A stretch of 57,342 nucleotides of DNA from an uncultured Eubacterium sp. (GTDB lineage: Bacteria > Bacillota > Clostridia > Lachnospirales > Lachnospiraceae): NCBI GenBank assembly GCA_900552795.1, contig USBB01000013.1:1-57342 (forward strand). Reading direction: 5' to 3'. Shown piece after piece: positions 40,280-48,326 of this stretch. A program made the position numbers and the translations under genes. The notes below the pieces were generated by a model that was not told the DNA's origin, made no database searches, and saw only the letters and a program-made list of their open reading frames with translations. Positions within the stretch are counted from its first letter, which is position 1, and every line of letters starts with the position of its first letter.

Positions 40280-42013
40280 ATGGCATTAGACGGAATTGTA
40301 ATTGCAAATATAAAAAACGAACTAAATAATACAGTTGTCGGCGGAAGACTCTACAAAATTGCACAGCCTGAAAGCGATGAACTGCTTCTTACCATAAAAA
40401 AGCCTGAGGGACAATTCAGAATCGTAATATCTGCAAACGCAAGCCTCCCGCTTATATATCTTACAAATGAGAATAAACCCAGCCCTATGACTGCCCCTAA
40501 TTTCTGTATGCTTTTAAGAAAGCATCTTGGAAACGGACGCATTATCTCAGTCACACAGCCGGGACTTGAGCGAATAATTGATTTTGAAATCGAACATTTA
40601 AATGAGATGGGTGACATATGCACCAAACATCTTATTGCAGAGTTTATGGGAAAACACAGCAATATAATTTTCTGCGACAACAATAATATTATAATCGACA
40701 GCATAAAGCGTGTCTCTTCGCAGATGAGCTCCATAAGAGAGGTTCTTCCCGGAAGAAATTATTTCATTCCTAACACCGAAGAAAAAATAAATCCTCTTAA
40801 CGCTTCAATAAACGATTTTGAAAATACTGTATTTAAAAAGGCTGCCCCAATATCCAAGGCAATCTACACAAGCTTCACCGGCATAAGCCCTGTCGTTGCA
40901 GAAGAAATATGCTTTGAAGCATCAATAAGCAGCGACTTTTTAGCAAACAGCTTAAATGAAAATGAAAAGCTTCATCTTTTTGGCATTTTCCAAAGAATCT
41001 GTGATTTAATAAAATCAAATGATTTTACTCCAAATATTTATTTTGAGAACAAAGAGCCTAAAGAGTTTTCTTCAATCCCAATGAGTATGTACGGTTCATG
41101 TACAAATTACAGCTCTGTAAGTGAACTTTTATGCGATTATTATGCTAAAAAAAGCATTGTCACAAGAATGCGCCAAAAATCATACGATTTAAGAAAAATT
41201 GTATCAAACGCCCTTGAACGCTCCTACAAAAAGCTTGATATACAGGAAAGGCAGTTAAAATCCACAGAAAAAAGAGACAAATTCAGAATCTACGGTGAAT
41301 TGATAAACACGTATGGCTACAATATACAAGAGAGCGCAAAATCATTTGTCGCACTAAATTATTATGATAACACCGAAATCACTATACCTTTGGACAATAC
41401 TCTCACACCGTCAGAAAATGCAGTAAAATATTTTAACAGATATAATAAACTGAAACGTACATTTGAGGCCGAAAGCAAGCTTATATGTGAAACAAAAGCC
41501 AATATAAAGTATCTTGAATCAATCTCTGCGGCCCTCGACATAGCTGTAGCTGAAGAAGATCTGGCACAGCTTAAAGACGAATTGACACAGTCAGGATATA
41601 TTCATAAAAAGAGTCCTTCCGGAAAGAAAGCACGATATAAAAGCGTGCCTTTCCACTATATTTCCTCAGACGGTTTTGACATATATGTAGGAAAAAATAA
41701 TATCCAAAACGATGAACTTACCTTTAAATTTGCAAGCGGCAATGACTGGTGGTTTCACGCAAAAGATATGGCAGGCTCACATGTCATACTTAAATCAATG
41801 GGTAAAGAAATTCCTGACCGGACCTTTGAGGAAGCGGCAAGTCTTGCTGCGTACTACTCCAAAGGCCAGAGTCAGGAAAAAGTTGAAATTGATTATGTTC
41901 TAAAAAAAGAGGTTAAAAAACCTTCCGCCGCAAAACCGGGCTTTGTTGTATATTACACAAATTACTCAATGATGGCTTCTACTGATATAAGCCATATAAA
42001 AGCAGCCGATTAA
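40280..42013 (+). CDS. rqcH: RqcH/NEMF-family ribosome quality-control protein (577 aa)
   Basis: Also annotated FbpA/fibronectin-binding. It binds obstructed 50S-nascent chain complexes and directs C-terminal alanine tailing. The NFACT-N domain starts MALDGIVIANIKNELNNTVVGGRLYKI, a long coiled coil lies at about 290-420, and the NFACT-R domain has the family motif NDWWFHAKDMAGSHVIL. The C-terminal VEIDYVLKKEVKKPSAAKPGFVVYYTNYS is also conserved. Length is normal. AAGGAC precedes the ATG. The 3' end overlaps the convergent 396-aa membrane protein gene by 48 bases. Confidence 0.92.
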   Translation: MALDGIVIANIKNELNNTVVGGRLYKIAQPESDELLLTIKKPEGQFRIVISANASLPLIYLTNENKPSPMTAPNFCMLLRKHLGNGRIISVTQPGLERIIDFEIEHLNEMGDICTKHLIAEFMGKHSNIIFCDNNNIIIDSIKRVSSQMSSIREVLPGRNYFIPNTEEKINPLNASINDFENTVFKKAAPISKAIYTSFTGISPVVAEEICFEASISSDFLANSLNENEKLHLFGIFQRICDLIKSNDFTPNIYFENKEPKEFSSIPMSMYGSCTNYSSVSELLCDYYAKKSIVTRMRQKSYDLRKIVSNALERSYKKLDIQERQLKSTEKRDKFRIYGELINTYGYNIQESAKSFVALNYYDNTEITIPLDNTLTPSENAVKYFNRYNKLKRTFEAESKLICETKANIKYLESISAALDIAVAEEDLAQLKDELTQSGYIHKKSPSGKKARYKSVPFHYISSDGFDIYVGKNNIQNDELTFKFASGNDWWFHAKDMAGSHVILKSMGKEIPDRTFEEAASLAAYYSKGQSQEKVEIDYVLKKEVKKPSAAKPGFVVYYTNYSMMASTDISHIKAAD

Positions 42014-43156
42014 GGCAAGTAAATCTGCCGCAATTATTGCGGTATAGATTCCCGTAATACCTGAAAAGCTTCCGATTATCATGGCAATGACACTGATACA
42101 GATATGCACTGTGCTGAGTATCAGTGTTTTTTTTACGCTGATACCTGATACATACATCAAATAAATCAATGTGACAATAATTAAAATATCAAACAGAAAT
42201 ATAAACATATACATAGGATACGCTTTTTCTGTAATATCGCATACATATTCATTTGTAGTAAGATAGCCGAATAACCTCGGTGGATTTAACATATAAATTA
42301 TAATTTTTACTATAACAAAAAGTGATGCGCAGCCTGATATCAATACATACAGCTTTATCCTGGATTTTTTTAAAAGCTCCGTATTAATGCTCATAAGCAC
42401 TATGGCCGCTATTACTGCAATCCACACATACAATCCTCCAAACAGGAAATCATCTGCGAAATAGTAATCCGTTATAAATCCATATACCTGTCCTGATACA
42501 CCATCAAGCGCATTGCTTGTTTGACAAAGTATCCCTGTAAGTATTTCTCTTACCGTCTCAAAAAACACCGTTCCCATAAGAACAGGCATAATAACCGCAT
42601 GATATCTGCTTTTATCGCCCGATGCATAAACCTTTAATTTTTCCATGCCGGAAGATTTTATTATCAAAAGACAAAGCACACCAAAAATAATCATAATTAT
42701 CGATATTACTATCGGCTTTATTCCAAGCATGTTCTTTATAACAGCACCTTCCGCATTATCCATATAAAATCCTGTAACAAATGCAACCGCAAATTTAATA
42801 TTATGGCAAAAAATTCCGATAAGCACATACAGCGACGTAATCACCGAAAAAATGCACCCTGTTTTAGCAAATAAGGCTGCACATTTTCTTCTTAATAAAA
42901 TACCTGCGGCTCCGACCGCACTGCAGACTATTGTTACAGAAAACAATATTTTATAAAAAACATCAAGTCCCTTATAAAAATAGAGATTATAAACCACATT
43001 TTCATAATCTGCAAAATAAGAAGCGTTATTATTTATATTGTCGGCAACATTGCTGTACAATCCGCTTCCGAGCCCCAAAACCGTAAGGAGCACGAGTATT
43101 GCAAGCAACCCTGCAACACTCATTATCCTTATATAAATTATTTCTTCTTTTTTCAT
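41966..43156 (-). CDS. Hypothetical polytopic membrane protein (396 aa)
   Basis: About ten hydrophobic segments, beginning IRIMSVAGLLAILVLLTVLG, separated by short loops; nothing marks an enzyme or transporter family. The N-terminal loop after TM1 is asparagine-rich (NIADNINNNASYFADYENVVYN) and probably extracellular. The protein ends in YISRSHH. Only a weak ribosome-binding site (GGAA) is visible. It follows tyrS by 20 bases on the same strand and may be co-transcribed. The 3' end runs 48 bases into rqcH on the opposite strand, so each mRNA covers the other's end. Function unknown. Confidence 0.7.
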   Translation of the reverse strand: MKKEEIIYIRIMSVAGLLAILVLLTVLGLGSGLYSNVADNINNNASYFADYENVVYNLYFYKGLDVFYKILFSVTIVCSAVGAAGILLRRKCAALFAKTGCIFSVITSLYVLIGIFCHNIKFAVAFVTGFYMDNAEGAVIKNMLGIKPIVISIIMIIFGVLCLLIIKSSGMEKLKVYASGDKSRYHAVIMPVLMGTVFFETVREILTGILCQTSNALDGVSGQVYGFITDYYFADDFLFGGLYVWIAVIAAIVLMSINTELLKKSRIKLYVLISGCASLFVIVKIIIYMLNPPRLFGYLTTNEYVCDITEKAYPMYMFIFLFDILIIVTLIYLMYVSGISVKKTLILSTVHICISVIAMIIGSFSGITGIYTAIIAADLLALIGCFYMAYISRSHH

Positions 43157-43176
43157 AATAATATAAATTCCAATCT

Positions 43177-44400
43177 TTATGCGATTGTAACCTTACGGAA
43201 ATTCTTCTTTCCTTTTTTTACAACACATCCGTCACCTTCAAATAACTCTTTGGCATATGTTTCATCAATCGATGAAGCTTTTTCGCCATTAACAGTTATT
43301 CCACCCTGCTCAACCGCTCTTCTTGCCTCTGAACGTGATGTTGCAAGTCCGGCCTGATGTACTAACGAAATCACATCAATCATTCCATCCTTAAAGCTGT
43401 CTGCGCTTACAGAGGATGTCGGCATGTTATCTGAATCTCCGCCTGTAAATATTGATTTTGCAGTGCTCTCGGCTTTCTTTGCTTCCTCCTCGCCATGTAC
43501 AAGCTTTGTAAGCTCATAAGCAAGAATTTCTTTTGCCTTGTTAAGCTGTGCCCCCTCCCAGTCAGACATTGCATCTATCTCTTCAATAGGCAGGAATGTT
43601 AACATTCGTATACATTTTAAAACGTCTGCATCTGCTACATTTCTCCAGTACTGGTAAAAATCATATGGTGAAGTCTTTTCAGGGTCAAGCCATACAGCAC
43701 CTGACTGTGTCTTACCCATCTTCTTACCCTCTGAATTAAGAAGAAGTGTGATTGTCATAGCTGACGCATTTTTTCCGAGCTTTCTTCTTATAAGCTCAGT
43801 TCCGCCGAGCATATTGCTCCACTGGTCATCTCCGCCAAACTGGAGATTACATCCGTATTTCTGGTATAACATATAGAAATCATATGACTGCATTATCATG
43901 TAGTTAAACTCAAGGAAGCTTAAACCTTTCTCCATTCTCTGCTTATAGCATTCGGCTCTTAACATATTATTTACAGAAAAACATGCTCCAACCTCTCTTA
44001 AAAGCTCAACATAATTAAGCTTTAAAAGCCAGTCAGCATTATTAACCAAAATAGCCTTATCATCAGAAAAATCAATGAATTTTGCCATTTGCTTCTTGAA
44101 ACATTCAACATTGTGGTTAATCTGCTCAACTGTCATCATCTGACGCATGTCAGTTCTTCCTGACGGATCACCAATCATTGCAGTACCGCCGCCAACAAGC
44201 GCAACAGGCTTATTTCCTGCCATCTGAAGACGCTTCATAAGACAAAGTGCCATGAAATGTCCCACATGAAGACTGTCCGCTGTCGGATCAAAGCCGATGT
44301 AAAATGTAGCCTTACCATTGTTAATTAAGTCCTTAATCAATTCCTCGTCCGTAACCTGTGCAATCAAACCTCTTGCAACTAACTCATCATAAAGTGTCAT
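43177..44400 (-). CDS. tyrS: Tyrosyl-tRNA synthetase (407 aa)
   Basis: Charges tRNA-Tyr. The class I signature HIGH is seen as HVGH (residues 45-48) in DPTADSLHVGHF, with the Tyr-pocket GGTAMIGDPSGRTDMR and the KMSKS loop as KMGKTQSG. An S4 RNA-binding domain follows at about 340-407 (SEARRAVEQGGITVNGEKA). The length fits. The ATG has AAGGAGG, and a T-box leader precedes it, so expression rises when tRNA-Tyr is uncharged. Confidence 0.96.
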   Translation of the reverse strand: MTLYDELVARGLIAQVTDEELIKDLINNGKATFYIGFDPTADSLHVGHFMALCLMKRLQMAGNKPVALVGGGTAMIGDPSGRTDMRQMMTVEQINHNVECFKKQMAKFIDFSDDKAILVNNADWLLKLNYVELLREVGACFSVNNMLRAECYKQRMEKGLSFLEFNYMIMQSYDFYMLYQKYGCNLQFGGDDQWSNMLGGTELIRRKLGKNASAMTITLLLNSEGKKMGKTQSGAVWLDPEKTSPYDFYQYWRNVADADVLKCIRMLTFLPIEEIDAMSDWEGAQLNKAKEILAYELTKLVHGEEEAKKAESTAKSIFTGGDSDNMPTSSVSADSFKDGMIDVISLVHQAGLATSRSEARRAVEQGGITVNGEKASSIDETYAKELFEGDGCVVKKGKKNFRKVTIA

Positions 44401-44406
44401 AAAAAA

Positions 44407-44690
44407 TCCTCCTTATATCAAAAAAGTGAGAGCTTCCATCCTTAAAGGACGAAAGCTCTCACTTCGTGTTACCACCTTTATTTATAAGCAGCTCACACTG
44501 CCTACCTCATCAAGTACATAATAATACCCTTGTACTATAACGTGTACAACCCGTCACCGCCTACTTAGATAAGCATTAATAAAATCATGCTAATCTGTTT
44601 GGAGTGCTGCTCCGGAATGTATTCATAAATGCTTCCTCCCATGCTCCTCTCATCAACCGGTTGCTTTCTGTTGGATTTCACAAAAATTAC
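44407..44690 (-). promoter_or_regulatory. T-box riboswitch of tyrS
   Basis: On the minus strand the T-box motif AAAGGTGGTAACACG lies at 44465-44479. A terminator follows: GTGAGAGCTT pairs with AAGCTCTCAC (44426-44462), then T6. Upstream, the stem I region contains the GAGGAGCATGGGAGG-type sequence and GAATACA. There TAC (44619-44621) is the probable Tyr specifier codon. The start of the leader is approximate. Confidence 0.9.
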
Positions 44691-44725
44691 TTCTTTCCAT
44701 CTGTGCTTTAAAATATTAATTTTTT

Positions 44726-44828
44726 GATTACAATGTCAAAAGGTCTTGAGCCCACTTGTGCTTGCACAATAGCGGGGTAATGACCTTGGGACACGCCCCA
44801 AAATGAGCATAAAAGTGGAGCGCAAGCT
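44726..44828 (+). repeat. Interspersed structured repeat, copy A
   Basis: Matches 57240-57342 with about five substitutions and two single-base indels over 103 bases. It folds as an outer AAGGTC/GACCTT stem around TTGTGC-TTGCACAA. It has an AAAATGAGCATAAAAGTGGAGC tail region. It lies between vanZ and the tyrS T-box. Confidence 0.8.
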
Positions 44829-44849
44829 TCACGATATGCGAATATTGGG

Positions 44850-44919
44850 GAGGATTGTGAGAGTGCGAAGCACGTAACAATCCGTGTAATCATAATTAGG
44901 GGTGTTTTAACACCCTAAT
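44850..44919. other. Hairpins after the vanZ-like gene
   Basis: AGGATTGT pairs with ACAATCC and encloses GTGC-GAA-GCAC (about 44850-44882). ATTAGGGGTGTT and AACACCCTAAT (44895-44919, one bulge) cover the vanZ stop codon. Neither has a strong T-run. They may be part of the larger repeat next to them. Confidence 0.45.
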
Positions 44920-45427
44920 CGTTATAGGCACTAAACCTGTGCCTTATGATATAACATTTTTTGCGTCGTCTGTCAATACAAAAACATATAATAATTGCAA
45001 CAATACATCCGCACATATCAATAATTACATCCTTATAAGTTCCGCACCGTCCGGGAACATACATCTGATGAAGCTCGTCGCTTACTGAAACAAGAAAAAC
45101 AAAACTTCCTGCCAGAATACCATTCAGCTTAAATCTGACACCATCAACAAACAATGCAATATATACCAGCACAGCAAGAAACGCATACTCACTCATATGG
45201 GCTGCTTTTCTTATATAAAAATGTATATTATCAACATACATCTGCCTTATTTGCGGATCTTGAGCATCAACAATTCCTATCTCATCAGCAATATCAACAA
45301 CGATATATGCAACCTTAGTGCTTAACCCAGCGGATTCCTCACCATTCTGATTTGAAAATGAATGTATAAGAAAAATCATAATAATTACAGGAATCCACAC
45401 ACTTACCTTAACAAAAATACGCTTCAT
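44915..45427 (-). CDS. VanZ-like family membrane protein (170 aa)
   Basis: A small polytopic membrane protein of the VanZ-like family. The start SVWIPVIIMIFLIHSFSNQNGEESAGLS is the family N-terminus, KAAHMSEYAFLAVLVYIAL carries the conserved H and E, and the motif VSVSDELHQMYVPGRCGTYKDVIIDMCG is unmistakable. VanZ itself confers low-level teicoplanin resistance by unknown means; most relatives are uncharacterised. It lies 18 bases after pyk on the same strand, with only a weak ribosome-binding site. Confidence 0.9.
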   Translation of the reverse strand: MKRIFVKVSVWIPVIIMIFLIHSFSNQNGEESAGLSTKVAYIVVDIADEIGIVDAQDPQIRQMYVDNIHFYIRKAAHMSEYAFLAVLVYIALFVDGVRFKLNGILAGSFVFLVSVSDELHQMYVPGRCGTYKDVIIDMCGCIVAIIICFCIDRRRKKCYIIRHRFSAYND

Positions 45428-45445
45428 ATCTTAATCAAACAACAA

Positions 45446-46876
45446 TTAAAGTGTCACTACTCTCATTGTATTTGTAAGACCTCTCTTTGATGTAGGAGAA
45501 GAATTTGTAGCAATACCTGCTGAGACTATTGCAATATCACCATCTGTGAGATATCCTGCATTTTCAGTTACCTCAATAGCATGCTCAACGATCTTATCAG
45601 TAGAACTTTCAACAGCGGTCTTTAAAGGTCTTACGCCCCAGTAAATCTGCATCTTTCTAAGTACATTATCATATGGTGAACATCCTATAATTTCTGCATT
45701 AGGCTTTAACTTTGAAGTAAGTCTCGCAGTAAAACCTGATATTGTAGGACAAACAATAGCTTTTGCATTAAGATTATTTGCTGTCTGAACTGCTGCATTT
45801 GAAACTGCACTTGATATACTTCTCTTGCTGTGAAGCTTTGATGTATCATAATGTGCTGCTGTCAAATCTTTCTCTGTAGTCTCTGCTATCTTAACCATCA
45901 TCTTTAATGCTTCAAGAGGATACTTACCGTTAGCAGTCTCTCCTGAAAGCATAACTACGTCTGTACCATCATAAATAGCATTAGCAACATCTGTAACCTC
46001 AGCTCTTGTAGGACGCGGATTACGAATCATGGAATCAAGCATCTGTGTTGCTGTTATAACAGGCTTATAGGCTGCATTACACTTCTTTATAATCTCCTTC
46101 TGGATATGAGGAACCTGTTCTGCAGGAATTTCAACACCCATATCTCCACGTGCAACCATGATACCGTCCGCAACGCGGATTATCTCATCAAGATTCTTTA
46201 TACCCTCTGCATTCTCAATCTTTGCAATTACCGGAATATCAGCGTCATGAGACCACATAAGCTCCTTGATTTCCTGAATACATGCTGCATTTCTTACAAA
46301 TGAAGCTGCAATGAAATCAAAGCCTTTCTCAATACCAAATAAAATATCATCCTTATCTTTCTCTGTGATACCCGGAAGTCTGATGCTTACATTAGGTACA
46401 TTAACACCTTTCTTAGAACCGAGCTCACCGCCGTTTATTACTGTACATTCAATATCTGTACCATCTGTTATCTGATCAACTCTCAACTCTATAAGACCAT
46501 CATCAATAAGAATTGTATTTCCTTTTGAAATATCCTGTGGAAGACCTTCATATGTTATCATAGTTATAGTTTCATCACCAATAACCTGTCTTGTTGTAAG
46601 TGTAAATTTCTGACCTTCACTCAAAGAAACTTTCTTGTCATCCTTAAGCTGTCCTGTTCTTATCTCTGGTCCCTTTGTATCCAATAATGTAGCAAGCGGA
46701 ATATTTAATTCTTCTCTTACGCTTGATACCAAGTCAAATCTTCCTGCCTGTTCCTCGTGATCGCCATGTGAAAAGTTAAATCTACAAATATCCATACCGT
46801 TCAATGCAAGCTGCTTAATGAGTTCTCTGTCATTTGTGTTAGGCCCCATTGTACATATAACTTTAGTCTTTTTCAT
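45446..46876 (-). CDS. pyk: Pyruvate kinase (476 aa)
   Basis: Final step of glycolysis, PEP plus ADP to pyruvate plus ATP. The N-terminal MKKTKVICTMGPNTNDRE and CRFNFSHGDHEE motifs, LLDTKGPEIRTG, the active-site IPVIAKIENAEG segment, and the GVEIPAEQVPHIQKEII loop are all present. The C-terminal allosteric domain ends TNTMRVVTL. The length is that of the short form, without the extra PEP-utilising domain found in Bacilli. The ATG follows GGAGG by 7 bases; a TTGTTA-N17-TAATAT promoter lies upstream. Confidence 0.96.
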   Translation of the reverse strand: MKKTKVICTMGPNTNDRELIKQLALNGMDICRFNFSHGDHEEQAGRFDLVSSVREELNIPLATLLDTKGPEIRTGQLKDDKKVSLSEGQKFTLTTRQVIGDETITMITYEGLPQDISKGNTILIDDGLIELRVDQITDGTDIECTVINGGELGSKKGVNVPNVSIRLPGITEKDKDDILFGIEKGFDFIAASFVRNAACIQEIKELMWSHDADIPVIAKIENAEGIKNLDEIIRVADGIMVARGDMGVEIPAEQVPHIQKEIIKKCNAAYKPVITATQMLDSMIRNPRPTRAEVTDVANAIYDGTDVVMLSGETANGKYPLEALKMMVKIAETTEKDLTAAHYDTSKLHSKRSISSAVSNAAVQTANNLNAKAIVCPTISGFTARLTSKLKPNAEIIGCSPYDNVLRKMQIYWGVRPLKTAVESSTDKIVEHAIEVTENAGYLTDGDIAIVSAGIATNSSPTSKRGLTNTMRVVTL

Positions 46877-46976
46877 TTATTACCTCCAAAAATCAGCTTC
46901 ATAATCATACGTTTTTATATTATCATAAACCAGAACTAATAACAAATACTTTTACCCACTCTGTAGCTTAATTTAT

Positions 46977-48038
46977 TTAAGTATTTTGACCATTTGAGTT
47001 ATTTAAATTATTTTTAACATGAATATGTGTATATAAATGATCCTGACAGTATTCATAATTGCCATCACATTTTGAACAATATCTGAAAACAAGATTATCC
47101 CCATCAAGTTCTGTTCTTCCGCACACTGCACATCTGTGCTTCGTAACAGACGAAAATCCAGTTCTTGCATTATTATTTGCACTGCCATAATTGTTTGGTG
47201 CGCCATATCCCTGATTTCTATCTCTTTGTGTTGTATTTCCTGCATTATAACGTGCTCTAGCAGCCTCTTCCTGCATTCTTTTCTTTTCTGCTCTTTTTGC
47301 TGTCTTTACAGCCTTTCTGTAATTACGCTGTGTCTGGGTTGAACCAAAACTTCCCCTGCTGCTCTTTGCAAAAAACACAAAGAACAAAAAGTTAAGCATC
47401 GAAACGAGTGCACATGTTGCCAATACATAGCAGCTATACACACTTGTTGAAAGCAATCCTAAATTTGCAAGTCCCTGCCATATAAATCTTGGCATAAATG
47501 GTGTCATATATCCGCCTATAATTGTAACCGCAAATACAGCCGCATCAAACCATGCAAGCCACTTAATCTTTATCGGTATTATAAAGAAAAGCAAAACCTC
47601 CGTATCACCATATTCATAAGCAAACGCCATAAACAATGCAAGATTTATATAATAAGTATTCATGCTGAAATTAATATCAAACAGAAAATATATTATAAAA
47701 GCAGCTATAACATGCAAAATCATTCCTGAGAAAAAGTACATGTTAAATTTAAAAGAACCCCATGTCCTCTCAAGTACATTTCCAATCATATAATAAAAAT
47801 ACAAAGTAAAAATTATAAAAATCAGACTGTTTGAAGGCGGCTGCATAATAAATGTCACAAGTCTCCATATCTGTCCTTGAAGAACCTTTTCGACATTCAA
47901 TGCAAAATAATAGTCATAAACTCCTGATGCAAATATTTCCAGGACAAATCCCACAATATAAAGTATAATAATATAATACATTAAATTTGGAATAGCATAT
48001 TTTCCAAATTTACGTTCTAACTTATCAAACCATCTCAT
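46977..48038 (-). CDS. Rhomboid-like membrane protein with C-terminal zinc ribbon (353 aa)
   Basis: Six hydrophobic segments (about 18-225) with rhomboid-like features: a GQIWRLVTFIMQP motif after TM1 and MIGNVLERTWGSFKFNMYFFSG between TM2 and TM3. The expected GxSG serine and the TM6 catalytic histidine are not visible, so it looks like an inactive rhomboid or derlin-type protein. A basic glutamine- and asparagine-rich linker (about 235-305) leads to a zinc-binding tail, CAVCGRTELD...YCSKCDGNYEYCQDH. TTGACA-N17-TATACT promoter at 48077-48105. The role is unknown; recruitment of a partner protein at the membrane is a guess. Confidence 0.78.
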   Translation of the reverse strand: MRWFDKLERKFGKYAIPNLMYYIIILYIVGFVLEIFASGVYDYYFALNVEKVLQGQIWRLVTFIMQPPSNSLIFIIFTLYFYYMIGNVLERTWGSFKFNMYFFSGMILHVIAAFIIYFLFDINFSMNTYYINLALFMAFAYEYGDTEVLLFFIIPIKIKWLAWFDAAVFAVTIIGGYMTPFMPRFIWQGLANLGLLSTSVYSCYVLATCALVSMLNFLFFVFFAKSSRGSFGSTQTQRNYRKAVKTAKRAEKKRMQEEAARARYNAGNTTQRDRNQGYGAPNNYGSANNNARTGFSSVTKHRCAVCGRTELDGDNLVFRYCSKCDGNYEYCQDHLYTHIHVKNNLNNSNGQNT

Positions 48039-48076
48039 AATCTAAACAAGCCCTTTCCCGGTTAATTTTATAATAA

Positions 48077-48105
48077 AGTATAATTTTTAAACAACCTTTT
48101 GTCAA
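48077..48105 (-). promoter_or_regulatory. Promoter of the rhomboid-like gene
   Basis: On the minus strand TTGACA (48100-48105), 17 bases, TATACT (48077-48082). Confidence 0.7.
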
Positions 48106-48293
48106 CGCAACTCACTTTTTAGATTATTAAAAAATAATAAAATCATTAATTACACAGATTGCAGCTTACCTTTTTATATTATTAAATTAAAAACATTGGA
48201 ATTATTGAATTTTTTAAAATTTCATACTATAATATTTCAGATTGCATAATTCGACATTTTTCTACATCTTAAATATGCATATTTATTTTAGTA

Positions 48294-48326
48294 AGGAGGA
48301 TGGCATTTTTGCCTGTTTTTCTATGA
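48294..48326 (+). promoter_or_regulatory. Displaced ribosome-binding site and possible leader peptide
   Basis: AGGAGG (48294-48299) lies 23 bases before the ATG of the activase fusion. An ATG directly after it opens an 8-codon frame, MAFLPVFL, whose TGA overlaps the main ATG (ATGA). Coupled translation is possible, but spacing from AGGAGG to the first ATG is zero, so a TTG at 48309 is another candidate start. Confidence 0.4.
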
